The notes under the pieces were generated by a model, which was given only the letters and a program-made list of their open reading frames with translations, did no database searches and was not told where the DNA came from. Of a stretch of 64,000 bases of DNA, positions 36,679-44,712 are shown piece by piece. The stretch spans positions 37,577 through 101,576 of the forward strand of contig DXBT01000008.1 of assembly GCA_019116365.1 (NCBI GenBank). Reading direction: 5' to 3'. The stretch's first letter is position 1, and every line of letters starts with the position of its first letter. A program made the position numbers and the translations under genes. Source of the DNA: Barnesiella merdipullorum (GTDB lineage Bacteria; Bacteroidota; Bacteroidia; Bacteroidales; Barnesiellaceae).

Positions 36679-38820
36679 CTATGCCTCGGCCAATGCAAAG
36701 TCGAGCTGCTTGCGCTCGAGATTGGCCCGGGCCACCTTGATGCGGATGGGATCGCCCAACCGATAGATACGGTGGGTACGGCGGCCCATGAGGCAATAGT
36801 TTTTCTCGTCGAACTCGTAGTAGTCGTCCTCGAGATCGCGTATGGGCACGAGGCCCTCGCACTTGTTCTCGTTGATTTCGACATACAAGCCCCACTCGGT
36901 GATGCCCGAAATGACGCCGTCGTACTCCTGTCCCAACCGCTCGCTCATATACTCGACCTGCTTGTACTTGATCGAGGCACGCTCGGCATTGGCTGCCAGT
37001 TGCTCCATATCGGAGGCGTGTTCGCACTCCTCCTCCAGAGCCTGTGCGTTCACGCTGCGGCCGCCGGCCATATAACGCTCGAGCAGACGATGTACCATCA
37101 GGTCGGGATAGCGCCGTATGGGTGAGGTAAAGTGCGTATAATAGTCAAAGGCCAGTCCGTAGTGGCCAATGTTTACCGTCGTGTAGATAGCTTTGGCCAT
37201 GGCTCGTATGGCAATGGTCTCGACCAGATTCTCTTCGGGGCGGCCCTGCACCTTGGCCAAGAGGATGTTGATGCCTTTCGACAGATCGCTCTTGCTTCCC
37301 TCGGTCTTGATTTTGTAACCAAACCGGGTGATGAAGGCGGCAAACGACGACATCTTGTCGGGGTCGGGCAAGTCGTGTACCCGATAGACAAAGGCTTTGG
37401 GTTTGCGCCCGTCCTTGGGCTTGCCTATAAACTCGGCTACCGTGCGGTTGGCCAGCAACATGAACTCTTCGATGAGCTTGTTGGCCTCTTTCGATACTTT
37501 GAAATAGACCCCTATGGGCTTGCCGTTCTCGTCGATATCGAACTTGACTTCGTGCCGGTCGAAGTTGATGGAGCCATGCTCAAAGCGCCGCTTGCGCAAC
37601 TTCTGAGCCAGGTCGTTGAGTGTGAGTATCTCGTCCTTGAAATCGCCCTCGCCGGTCTCGATAATCGCTTGAGCCTCTTCATAGGCATAGCGACGGTTCG
37701 ACCGTATCACGGTGCGGGCAATGTGCGACTTCTGCACCTCGGCCTCGTCGTTCAGTTCAAAGATGCACGAGAAGGTAAGTTTCTCTTCATCGGGGCGCAG
37801 CGAGCAGACGTCGTTGCACAACCGCTCGGGCAGCATGGGCACAACCCGATCGACCAGATAGACCGACGTACCGCGATGCTCGGCCTCTTTGTCGATGATA
37901 CTGCCGGGTTTCACATAGTAGCTCACGTCGGCAATGTGCACGCCCACCTCCCAGTTGCCGTTCTTGAGACGTCGTATCGACAGGGCATCGTCGAAGTCCT
38001 TGGCATCCTTGGGGTCGATGGTAAAGGTGGTTACATCTCTGAAATCCTCGCGGGCGGCAATCTCCTGAGGCGAAATGGTATCGGGTATCTTGTCGGCCGC
38101 TTTCTCGACAGCTTCGGGGTAGTGATAGGGCAACCCGAACTCGGCCAGGATGGCATGAATCTCGGTGTTGTTCTCACCGGCCGGACCCAGAATGTCGATA
38201 ACCTCGCCATAGGGATTGCGGGCACGGTCGGGCCACTCGGTAATACGCACCACCGCCTTGTCGCCGGTCTTCCCTCCCTTGAGCGCATTTTTGGGGATGA
38301 ATATATCGTTGGCCAGTATCTTGTTGTCGGTGAGCAGGAAGGCAAAATGTTTCTGCACCTCGAGCGTACCCACAAAAGTCTGGGGATTCTTCTCGATAAT
38401 CTCGACCACCTCGCCCTCGGCATCGTGGCCCTTGCGCTTGGCATAGACCAGCACACGCACCCGGTCGCCATCCATGGCATGCATCGAGTTGCGCTCGGCA
38501 ATGAAGATGGATTCTTCGTCGTCGGTAATCACATGGTTCTTGCCATTCGAGCGACGTTCAAACCGTCCTACCACTTCGGTACCCCGGCTGTTGGCTTTGT
38601 ATTTGCCGGGCGAGACTTCGATAAGGAAATTCTGCTCCGCCATGCCTTCAAGCAACTGGAACACCATCTGTTTCTGGGGCGTGGTCTTGGCCCCAACCCC
38701 ATGAGCGACCTGTTTGTAGTTAAAGGCTCGCTTCCTGTCTTGATTGAAGAAATCGACCATCAAGGCCAACATGTCTTCTTTCTTGATTCGCTTGGAATCT
38801 TTTTTCTTCGTTTGTTTCAT
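36679..38820 (-). CDS. rnr: Ribonuclease R (VacB/RNase II family)
   Basis: A 713-residue exoribonuclease. Order: basic N-terminal helix (KKKDSKRIKKEDMLALMVDF), cold-shock-type OB domains (about 70-230), RNB catalytic domain (about 250-580) with TIDPKDAKDFDDALSIRR carrying the metal-binding Asp residues, and a C-terminal S1 domain (GVISGITEWGLYVEINENKC). It degrades structured RNA in the 3' to 5' direction. Monocistronic, with its own promoter and terminator. Start supported by the basic N-terminus usual for the family. Confidence 0.96.
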   Translation of the reverse strand: MKQTKKKDSKRIKKEDMLALMVDFFNQDRKRAFNYKQVAHGVGAKTTPQKQMVFQLLEGMAEQNFLIEVSPGKYKANSRGTEVVGRFERRSNGKNHVITDDEESIFIAERNSMHAMDGDRVRVLVYAKRKGHDAEGEVVEIIEKNPQTFVGTLEVQKHFAFLLTDNKILANDIFIPKNALKGGKTGDKAVVRITEWPDRARNPYGEVIDILGPAGENNTEIHAILAEFGLPYHYPEAVEKAADKIPDTISPQEIAAREDFRDVTTFTIDPKDAKDFDDALSIRRLKNGNWEVGVHIADVSYYVKPGSIIDKEAEHRGTSVYLVDRVVPMLPERLCNDVCSLRPDEEKLTFSCIFELNDEAEVQKSHIARTVIRSNRRYAYEEAQAIIETGEGDFKDEILTLNDLAQKLRKRRFEHGSINFDRHEVKFDIDENGKPIGVYFKVSKEANKLIEEFMLLANRTVAEFIGKPKDGRKPKAFVYRVHDLPDPDKMSSFAAFITRFGYKIKTEGSKSDLSKGINILLAKVQGRPEENLVETIAIRAMAKAIYTTVNIGHYGLAFDYYTHFTSPIRRYPDLMVHRLLERYMAGGRSVNAQALEEECEHASDMEQLAANAERASIKYKQVEYMSERLGQEYDGVISGITEWGLYVEINENKCEGLVPIRDLEDDYYEFDEKNYCLMGRRTHRIYRLGDPIRIKVARANLERKQLDFALAEA

Positions 38821-38919
38821 GATCCAGGGGTTTAGTAGATACAGAAAGGCGAGTGCAAAGGAAAAAGGAAACGAAACTTCCCACTTTGACCATGCCGATC
38901 CGCATCCTGTCTTCTACTA

Positions 38920-38950
38920 CAAAGATAAAGAAAAGTTCGGCATAAACAAA
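38920..38950 (-). promoter_or_regulatory. Promoter of rnr
   Basis: On the minus strand TTTG (38950-38947), 19 bases, TATCTTTG (38927-38920), an exact match to the consensus. The leader to the rnr ATG is about 90 bases. Confidence 0.75.
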
Positions 38951-39076
38951 TAAAAAAGCGCGCTCTTTCGGGCCTCCCGGCCGTTATGGGAGAATTTATC
39001 GACACGGTCTCACAACCCTCCCCCGCCGGTTTGGCGCGAAGCAAGAATGCAGCAAATCGGGTTGATCCGACAACAA

Positions 39077-39346
39077 TCAGAAGAGTACCAGCAGCCCGCA
39101 ACCCATACCCAGATAGAGGAACAAGGTGATGAGCGACCAGGCAAAACGGGCCTTGACAAACGGCTCGCCCGAAGCCTTGCAGCGACCGGGATAGCGCAAT
39201 ATGCCGGCTACGGGAAGTATAAAACATACTGCCGTGAGTATTTGCAACCACTCCTGGTGGAAATAGACTCCAACCAAAAACAGCACGAAGATGAAGAAGG
39301 CTATCAGTTCCATGTAGCCGAGACTGTTCAATGCTTTCCGTTCCAT
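39077..39346 (-). CDS. Small integral membrane protein of unknown function
   Basis: An 89-residue protein with three hydrophobic segments: MELIAFFIFVLFLVGVYF (about 12-29), LQILTAVCFILPVAGILRY (about 34-52) and WSLITLFLYLGMGCGLLVLF (70-89). A basic loop (PGRCKASGEPFVKARF) lies between the second and third. No known family recognised. It stands alone between gyrB and rnr on the same strand. The frame is preferred over overlapping frames because of its regular hydrophobic pattern and Met start with a short basic N-terminus. It could be an inner-membrane accessory protein; no function is proposed. Confidence 0.6.
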   Translation of the reverse strand: MERKALNSLGYMELIAFFIFVLFLVGVYFHQEWLQILTAVCFILPVAGILRYPGRCKASGEPFVKARFAWSLITLFLYLGMGCGLLVLF

Positions 39347-39441
39347 AACGATTCTCTTTGCTTGTGATCCCGGCAGGTGCGATTGTCACGGCACCGCTCC
39401 TGCTTCCCGGACCTTCAATTTTCTATCTATATAAACAGAAT

Positions 39442-39464
39442 CAGCCCGATAGAATACCGGGCTG
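39442..39464 (-). terminator. Possible terminator of gyrB
   Basis: CAGCCCG (39442-39448) pairs with CGGGCTG (39458-39464), 9-base loop, 22 bases after the gyrB stop on the minus strand. The following T-tract is poor (ATTCTGTTTAT). Confidence 0.45.
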
Positions 39465-39486
39465 ACTTGTATCGTGATTTCATCGA

Positions 39487-41442
39487 TTAGGCATCGATAT
39501 TGGCATAGGTGGCGTTGGCCTCGATAAACTCGCGACGAGGGCCTACATCCTCACCCATCAGCATCGAGAAGATGCGGTCGGCCTCGGCGGCATTGTCGAT
39601 AGTCACCTGTTTGAGGATACGGTTCTCGGGGTCCATCGTGGTCTCCCACAACTGGTGGGGGTTCATCTCACCCAAACCTTTGTAACGCTGTGTCTCCATC
39701 AACTGCTCGTTACCCTCGCAGTACTTCACGCAGAACTGGTCTTTCTGCTGGTCGGTCCAGCAGTACTCTTCGGCTTTGCCCCGCTTGCTCTTGCACTTGT
39801 ACAACGGCGGCGTGGCCAGATAGACGTAGCCTTGCTCCAACAACGGGCGCATGCGGCGGAAGAAGAAGGTGAGCAACAGGGTGGCAATGTGAGCACCATC
39901 GACATCGGCATCGGTCATGATGATGATTTTGTGATAGCGCAACTTATCGATGTTGGCCTGCTTCGAATCCTCTTCGGTACCGATGGTTACGCCCAAAGCC
40001 TTAAACATGTTGCTGATTTCCTGACTTTCAAACACCTTATGGTCCATGGCCTTCTCGACATTCAAAATCTTACCACGCAACGGCAGGATGGCCTGGAACA
40101 TACGGTCGCGGCCTTGTTTGGCCGAACCACCGGCCGAGTCTCCCTCGACCAGGAATATCTCGCACTCCTCGGGATTACGCGACGAGCAGTCGGCCAGTTT
40201 ACCGGGAAGGCCACCACCCGAAAGGGGCGACTTGCGCTGTACCAGCTCGCGGGCTTTGCGGGCGGCGTGCCGGGCCGTAGCGGCGATAATCACCTTCTCG
40301 ACAATCGTCTTGGCTTGGGCAGGATGCTCTTCGAGGTAGTTGGCCAAAGCTTCGCTCACGGCGGTATCGACAGCGCCTATCACCTCGCTGTTGCCCAGCT
40401 TGGTTTTGGTCTGTCCCTCGAACTGAGGCTCCATCACCTTCACCGAAATAACGGCGGTGAGGCCCTCGCGGAAGTCGTCGCTGCTAATCTCGACCTTCAC
40501 TTTGTCGAGCATCTTGGAATCCTCGGCATACTTTTTCAGCGTGCGGGTCAAGCCACGACGGAAACCGGTGAGGTGTGTACCACCCTCGATGGTGTTGATA
40601 TTGTTTACATAGGAATATACGTTTTCGTTGTAGGTCGTGTTGTAGGTCATGGCCACTTCGACGGGCACACCTTGACGTTCGGTCGAGATATGTATCACGT
40701 CGTCGATCAGGTGCTCCTTGTTGGAATCGATGTAGCGCACAAACTCTTTCAACCCCTCTTTCGAGAAGAATACATCTTTGCGGAACTCGCCAGCCTCGTT
40801 TTTCACCCGACGGTCGGTAAGGGTAAGCGTGATGCCGGCATTCAAGAAAGCCAGGTCGCGCAAGCGGTTGGCCAGAATATCGTAGTCATAAACCGTAGTC
40901 GTAAAGATCGAGGGGTCGGGATGGAAGACGATTGTGGTTCCCGTCTCGTTGGTCTCGCCTATCACCTCGACACCGTGCAGCGGTTTTCCACAGGCATATT
41001 CCTGCATATACACCTTGCCGTCGCGGCGAATCTCGGCACGCAGATAGGTAGAAAGGGCATTCACACACGAAACGCCCACACCGTGCAAACCGCCCGATAC
41101 CTTGTAGGAGCCTTTGTCAAATTTACCTCCGGCGTGCAACACCGTGAGCACTACCTCGAGGGCCGACTTGTGCTCTTTCTCATGCATATCTACCGGGATA
41201 CCACGACCGTTATCGACAACCTTTATCGAATTGTCTTCGTTGATATATACCTCGATATGAGTGGCATAACCGGCCAAGGCTTCGTCGATTGAGTTATCGA
41301 CTACCTCATACACCAGGTGGTGCAACCCCTTCACGCTAATGTCGCCAATATACATGGCGGGACGTTTACGAACGGCTTCGAGCCCTTCGAGTACCTGAAT
41401 ACTATCGGCTGAATAAGTTTTGTTTTCTGTTCCTTCTGACAT
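39487..41442 (-). CDS. gyrB: DNA gyrase subunit B
   Basis: A 651-residue subunit from the ATG of MSEGTENKTYSADSIQVL; a longer in-frame start at 41520 lies in the GC-rich leader. GHKL ATPase motifs: RKRPAMYIGDIS, EVVDNSIDEALAGY, VVDNGRGIPVDMH and GLHGVGVSCVNAL. The Toprim part has LVEGDSAGGSAKQGRDR and MTDADVDGAHIATLLLTFF, and the end has QRYKGLGEMNPHQLWETTMD. With GyrA it introduces negative supercoils. The C-terminal region is of the short type without the proteobacterial insertion. Single gene; gyrA is not in the window. Confidence 0.97.
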   Translation of the reverse strand: MSEGTENKTYSADSIQVLEGLEAVRKRPAMYIGDISVKGLHHLVYEVVDNSIDEALAGYATHIEVYINEDNSIKVVDNGRGIPVDMHEKEHKSALEVVLTVLHAGGKFDKGSYKVSGGLHGVGVSCVNALSTYLRAEIRRDGKVYMQEYACGKPLHGVEVIGETNETGTTIVFHPDPSIFTTTVYDYDILANRLRDLAFLNAGITLTLTDRRVKNEAGEFRKDVFFSKEGLKEFVRYIDSNKEHLIDDVIHISTERQGVPVEVAMTYNTTYNENVYSYVNNINTIEGGTHLTGFRRGLTRTLKKYAEDSKMLDKVKVEISSDDFREGLTAVISVKVMEPQFEGQTKTKLGNSEVIGAVDTAVSEALANYLEEHPAQAKTIVEKVIIAATARHAARKARELVQRKSPLSGGGLPGKLADCSSRNPEECEIFLVEGDSAGGSAKQGRDRMFQAILPLRGKILNVEKAMDHKVFESQEISNMFKALGVTIGTEEDSKQANIDKLRYHKIIIMTDADVDGAHIATLLLTFFFRRMRPLLEQGYVYLATPPLYKCKSKRGKAEEYCWTDQQKDQFCVKYCEGNEQLMETQRYKGLGEMNPHQLWETTMDPENRILKQVTIDNAAEADRIFSMLMGEDVGPRREFIEANATYANIDA

Positions 41443-41559
41443 ATTATCCGAATCTTTTTGTTTGTATTGGCAGCCTCTCCCCCCCGGTTTACAGACCCGG
41501 AACTTCTGCGGGAAAAGCACTCAGAGACCGGCCTCAAAAGCCGTTTCTCCACGAACAAA

Positions 41560-41567
41560 CAAAAATA
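41560..41567 (-). promoter_or_regulatory. -7 element of gyrB
   Basis: On the minus strand TATTTTTG matches TAnnTTTG; a near-match TTCG lies about 19 bases upstream. It gives a 5' leader of about 110 bases before the gyrB ATG. Confidence 0.5.
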
Positions 41568-41712
41568 CACAAAAAAGTTGGAACAGCGAAATATCGGGTC
41601 AAGAAATCACACCCATAACGGCTTGCTTTCGTCTCAAAAGCTACATTCTCTACTCTCCCCTCATTTTTCTCCAAACATGCCCAACAGATAAAGGCTCCCA
41701 ACAGTCTTTCAT

Positions 41713-41764
41713 AAAAAGTAAGAGAGCCAAAGAAACATGGGTTTCTTTGGCTCTCTTACTTTTT
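41713..41764 (-). terminator. Terminator of the DUF4234 gene: 24-base perfect stem
   Basis: Bases 41713-41736 and 41741-41764 are exact reverse complements (24 base pairs) around the 4-base loop ATGG. It begins 11 bases after the stop of the minus-strand gene and ends in a T-run on that strand; the A-run on the other side also makes it able to work in the opposite direction. Confidence 0.9.
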
Positions 41765-41775
41765 TCGTTTCAATA

Positions 41776-42180
41776 TTACAAGTTATTCAACTCATTGTAA
41801 GTTTGGTTCACGGCATTCTGCAAATACAATTGTTTGCAAAATACTACCAAATGCATAATACCAAAAGTGATCCATCCCAACAGGAATATCGTAAGCAAAT
41901 AGGTTGACATTTGCAGCCCTTCGGGTTTACCGTGTCTGGCCAAATAACCGTTACAACGGTTTATCCACATACACCACCACACGATTCCATAAATACCGAA
42001 CGTAATAATTGTCAGTAACAGATAAACGATCAAGCCCGAGGTTTTCTTCCCGTCCTCTTTACATACGATGTTGGTCTCGCGTGCAAAGGCATAAATTAAA
42101 TACCATTGATAAAATCCCAACGTAACGATCGACAATAATAATGTCAACCAAAATCCACGATTTGTTGTTAATCTTTCCAT
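41776..42180 (-). CDS. DUF4234 membrane protein
   Basis: A 134-residue protein with three or four membrane segments: GFWLTLLLSIVTLGFYQWYL (residues 9-28), GLIVYLLLTIITFGIYGIVW (about 49-68) and STYLLTIFLLGWITFGIMHL (about 92-111). The repeated pattern TxxTxGxYxxxW is the mark of DUF4234, a family found in small bacterial membrane proteins with no known role. Gene base composition is lower in GC than its neighbours. It has its own promoter with a long leader and a very strong hairpin after its stop, so it is an isolated unit. Confidence 0.85.
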   Translation of the reverse strand: MERLTTNRGFWLTLLLSIVTLGFYQWYLIYAFARETNIVCKEDGKKTSGLIVYLLLTIITFGIYGIVWWCMWINRCNGYLARHGKPEGLQMSTYLLTIFLLGWITFGIMHLVVFCKQLYLQNAVNQTYNELNNL

Positions 42181-42366
42181 ATTAGATTAATAAAAAAAAG
42201 AATTTAAATCCCGCTCTTTCGACTTCGCGAGTGTCTTGTCCCCTTTTAGACAGTTATGGCTCTGCATGTTTTGTGATTAATTATAATGCTAAGAATTCAA
42301 TCAGTCCCTACTATAACAGATTTTTATTTATACAATGGCAACAGCAACAAGCACTATTACACTGTG

Positions 42367-42396
42367 CAAAAATAGATAATTTTTTATTAAAACAAA
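42367..42396 (-). promoter_or_regulatory. Promoter of the DUF4234 gene
   Basis: On the minus strand TTTG (42396-42393), 18 bases, TATTTTTG (42374-42367). The start codon is about 187 bases further, an unusually long leader. Confidence 0.5.
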
Positions 42397-42496
42397 GAAA
42401 AAATGCCCCGCTATAAGTAAAAAAAATAAAACAACGTATCTCTCCAGCTATAAAGCCCTGTGCCTCAAAATTTAACGAAGCCTATCCCCATACACA

Positions 42497-42533
42497 CAAA
42501 AAAAAGAGTGCGGCAGATACTTCTGTCGCACTC
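42497..42533 (-). terminator. Terminator of the tRNA-Glu/rpsT/tRNA-Glu unit
   Basis: GAGTGCGGCAGA (42506-42517) pairs with TCTGTCGCACTC (42522-42533), 4-base loop, followed on the minus strand by a run of seven or more T. It lies 6 bases after the distal tRNA-Glu. Confidence 0.9.
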
Positions 42534-42538
42534 TCGAG

Positions 42539-42610
42539 TAGCCCATAGGAGAATCGAACTCCTCTTTCAAGAATGAAAATCTTGCGTCCTAGCCGATAGA
42601 CGAATGGGCC
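42539..42610 (-). tRNA. tRNA-Glu (TTC), distal copy
   Basis: A 72-base cloverleaf on the minus strand: acceptor GGCCCAT/ATGGGCT with discriminator A, anticodon stem CAAGA/TCTTG around loop TTTTCAT (anticodon TTC) and T arm GAGGA GTTCGAT TCTCC. CCA is not encoded. It is identical to the copy at 42958 and lies downstream of rpsT in the same transcription unit. Confidence 0.95.
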
Positions 42611-42669
42611 ATACCTATGACCGGCGGAAAGGTTTCTCCCTCCCTGCCGATACTTCAATCTCTACAAAA

Positions 42670-42921
42670 TTACAATTTGTTGACGTGGAGAGCCAGTTTC
42701 GATTTCAGGTTAGCGGCTTTGTTTTTGTGAATTACATTCTTCTTAGCCAGCTTGTCCAACATCGAGCTCACTTTTACATACAAAGCGGCGGCCTCTTCTT
42801 TTACAGTAGTAGCGCGCAATTTACGAACGGCGTTACGAGCAGTTTTTGCGTAGTAACGGTTACGCAAATTTCTCACTTGTGTTTGTCTAATTCTTTTTTC
42901 CGACGATTTATGATTTGCCAT
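42670..42921 (-). CDS. rpsT: 30S ribosomal protein S20
   Basis: An 83-residue basic protein, MANHKSSEKRIRQTQVRNLR at the N-terminus and KNVIHKNKAANLKSKLALHV near the end, matching S20 over its full length (a three-helix bundle binding 16S rRNA). It sits between two identical tRNA-Glu genes on the same strand: 36 bases separate it from the upstream tRNA and 59 from the downstream one. The single good promoter lies ahead of the first tRNA and the only terminator after the second, so the mRNA must be released from a tRNA-containing precursor by tRNA processing. Confidence 0.97.
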   Translation of the reverse strand: MANHKSSEKRIRQTQVRNLRNRYYAKTARNAVRKLRATTVKEEAAALYVKVSSMLDKLAKKNVIHKNKAANLKSKLALHVNKL

Positions 42922-42957
42922 CTCAATAGTCTCCTAATTATTTTATTTTTATATTCG

Positions 42958-43029
42958 TAGCCCATAGGAGAATCGAACTCCTCTTTCAAGAATGAAAATC
43001 TTGCGTCCTAGCCGATAGACGAATGGGCC
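42958..43029 (-). tRNA. tRNA-Glu (TTC), promoter-proximal copy
   Basis: 72 bases, identical to the copy at 42539-42610, with the same cloverleaf and anticodon TTC. First gene of the unit, about 50 bases after the predicted transcription start. CCA not encoded. Confidence 0.95.
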
Positions 43030-43086
43030 CTTGATAAAAATGCGCCTTAGATATAAAAAGTAAGGCGCCCTTTCCAAATGCGAGTG

Positions 43087-43117
43087 CAAATATAGAGCGG
43101 TTTTTTGAATTGGCAAA
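43087..43117 (-). promoter_or_regulatory. Promoter of the tRNA-Glu/rpsT unit
   Basis: On the minus strand TTTG (43117-43114), 19 bases, TATATTTG (43094-43087): full consensus. The region 43118-43258, up to the end of the aldo/keto reductase remnant, shows no gene. Confidence 0.75.
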
Positions 43118-43258
43118 ATTTTTCCCTAAAAATCTTTTATTTACCTCGGTTTGAGCCCCTCTTAACCCTCCAGACTGCTCACCTCAATCACAAGGAAGCC
43201 GAAGTCGTTTTTATCAAAAACGAGTCCCCGCTCACTCGCAAGCACCCGTTTCCCGACA

Positions 43259-43855
43259 TTAAAATCCTACCTGTCGCTGTTGCTCGGCATTGTAACGAGC
43301 GCCCACAACGGGTATGGCCGCTACGGCTGTCTCGAGGGCTTGCCAATCGGCAGCCGACACCTCAAATGCCAGGGTCCGCAAGTTCTCTTCCAGATGCGAC
43401 ATCTTTGTCGTACCAGGAATAGGAACTATCCACGGAGCTTTTTGCAGCAGCCATCCCAGTGCCACTTGGGCCGAGGTCATTCCCCAAGTGCGGCCAAACT
43501 CTTGCAATACATTCACTATGCGCGTATTGGACCTGATGGCACCAGGCTGAAAACGGGGTAACGTAGGTCGGTTGTCATTACTTGCATCAAACCGGGTATA
43601 TTCATTGATACAACCGCCCAAGAAACCTCGGTTCAGAGGGCTGTATGGCACAAACCCAATGCCCAGCTCGCGACGAGCCAAAACAGAGGTGTGGCTGCAT
43701 TCGGAAGAACTATTGGTCAACGAATTATCTCCCGACGACTCTCCAGGAAAGGCATGTACTACCCCCGATGGCAATGCCAGCGCCGCACCAACCGCCGCCA
43801 TTTGTTTAAAAAAATGGCGGCGCCCCATATTCTCTTTTCGATTCTCGCTTTTCAT
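43259..43855 (-). pseudogene. Aldo/keto reductase remnant: Tat signal joined to the C-terminal third
   Basis: An open frame of 198 codons from the ATG of MKSENRKENMGRRHFFKQM. Residues 1-35 are a twin-arginine-type signal (GRRHFFKQMAAVGAALALPS). From about residue 62 (RRELGIGFVPYSPLNRGFLG) to the end (RYNAEQQRQVGF) it matches the C-terminal third of aldo/keto reductases. The roughly 200 residues between, which hold the catalytic Asp, Tyr, Lys and His and most of the barrel, are missing; a short Ser/Thr-rich stretch fills the joint. So the frame is open but the enzyme cannot work. An internal deletion is the simplest reading. It starts 17 bases after the SDR gene and would be its operon partner. 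A longer in-frame start at 43948 overlaps the SDR and is rejected. Confidence 0.8.
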
Positions 43856-43872
43856 ACAACTGCCTCTCTCAT

Positions 43873-44625
43873 TTAATGAATCGAAAATGCACCATCGACC
43901 AACAAAGCGTGACCATCGACAAAACTGGCATCGGCCGAGCAAAGCCACAGCACAGCGTGGGCAATCTCGTCGGGGCGACCCATGCGACCGGCCGGGATAT
44001 CACGCACCAGTTCTTGCTCCAACGCCGGATTCCGCCGCAACAACTCGTCGGCCATGGGGGTTCTGATTACCCCCGGGCACACGGTATTGATGCGTATCCC
44101 CTGGGCGGCATAGTCAATAGCAGCCGTACGGGTGAGGCCTATCACCGCGTGCTTGCAGGCAATATAAGCAGCCTGGCCCGGGAAGCCCGTCACCCCGCCC
44201 TGCGACGAAGTGTTGACAATGGCACCACCTCCTTGCTTGAGCATCTGGCGTATTTCATAACGCATGCAGTTCCACACGCCCTTCAAATCGACTGCAACCG
44301 TGCGATCAAACTCCTCGTCGGTAATTTCGGCCATAGGACGTTGCGGGGTCTGTATGCCCGCATTATTATGTGCGGCGTCCAATCTCCCAAAGGTCGCTAC
44401 AATCCAATCGATCATCGTCTCTACCGCCTTCGTATCAGAGACATCGCAACAGTAGGGCACTGCAGCATATCCCTCCTGTACCAGTTTGGCTGCTTGTGCC
44501 ACAGGCTCATGAATATCGGCCATAACCACTGTTGCTCCTGCTTGAGCGAAAGCCTCGGCACAAGCCAACCCTATACCGGCAGCCGCCCCGGTAACCAGTG
44601 CTACTTTTCCTTGCATTGTTTCCAT
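43873..44625 (-). CDS. Short-chain dehydrogenase/reductase (SDR), NAD(P)-dependent
   Basis: A 250-residue enzyme. The cofactor motif is TGAAAGIG (residues about 13-20), NNAG is present in DAAHNNAGIQTP, the catalytic Ser is in IVNTSSQGGVTG, and the Tyr-x-x-x-Lys pair is in AAYIACKHAVIG. After that comes INTVCPGVIRTPM, the classical PG motif. It should oxidise an alcohol or reduce a ketone in the cytoplasm; the substrate is unknown. A second Met (MQGKVAL) three residues in is an alternative start. It is followed by the broken aldo/keto reductase and preceded by an AraC regulator on the same strand. Confidence 0.93.
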   Translation of the reverse strand: METMQGKVALVTGAAAGIGLACAEAFAQAGATVVMADIHEPVAQAAKLVQEGYAAVPYCCDVSDTKAVETMIDWIVATFGRLDAAHNNAGIQTPQRPMAEITDEEFDRTVAVDLKGVWNCMRYEIRQMLKQGGGAIVNTSSQGGVTGFPGQAAYIACKHAVIGLTRTAAIDYAAQGIRINTVCPGVIRTPMADELLRRNPALEQELVRDIPAGRMGRPDEIAHAVLWLCSADASFVDGHALLVDGAFSIH

Positions 44626-44648
44626 AACAAACTTGATTTGGTTTTATG

Positions 44649-44656
44649 CAAAGATA
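44649..44656 (-). promoter_or_regulatory. -7 element of the SDR gene
   Basis: On the minus strand TATCTTTG, an exact TAnnTTTG, 23 bases before the SDR start. An ATTG lies about 18 bases upstream. Confidence 0.55.
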
Positions 44657-44712
44657 AAAATCGAGCCCTGTAACCAATTTGCTGCAGGACTCAATCTATT
44701 TTGCTCAAAAGC

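Larger units (their letters stand above)
41443..41775. other. Intergenic region between gyrB and the DUF4234 gene
   Basis: This 333-base stretch holds the gyrB leader (about 118 bases, with a C/G-rich run near 41480-41490), the gyrB promoter element at 41560-41567, and the long hairpin at 41713-41764. No plausible gene was found between them. Confidence 0.6.
42181..42538. other. Intergenic region between the DUF4234 gene and tRNA-Glu
   Basis: This AT-rich stretch holds a promoter-like element (42367-42396), about 180 bases of leader for the DUF4234 gene, and the terminator of the tRNA-Glu/rpsT unit (42497-42533). A 61-codon plus-strand frame at 42231 has no ribosome site or recognisable protein and is not called. 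Confidence 0.6.

Noticed and set aside
36506..37027. Extended N-terminus for parE
   Set aside because: It would cross the rnr terminator and overlap the end of rnr; the extra residues are not protein-like.
37132..38835. 567-codon open frame opposite rnr, and similar frames opposite parE and gyrB
   Set aside because: The minus-strand proteins are complete and conserved, so these are shadow frames.
38832..39389. 185-codon minus-strand frame overlapping the small membrane protein
   Set aside because: Its sequence has no regular hydrophobic or domain pattern, and the shorter frame at 39077 does.
42231..42416. 61-codon frame in the DUF4234/tRNA-Glu gap
   Set aside because: No ribosome site, composition like the flanking AT-rich spacer, and it overlaps the DUF4234 promoter.
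42958..43029. tRNA-Glu as a mobile-element integration site
   Set aside because: The repeat covers the entire tRNA and flanks rpsT only; there is no integrase or foreign cargo.
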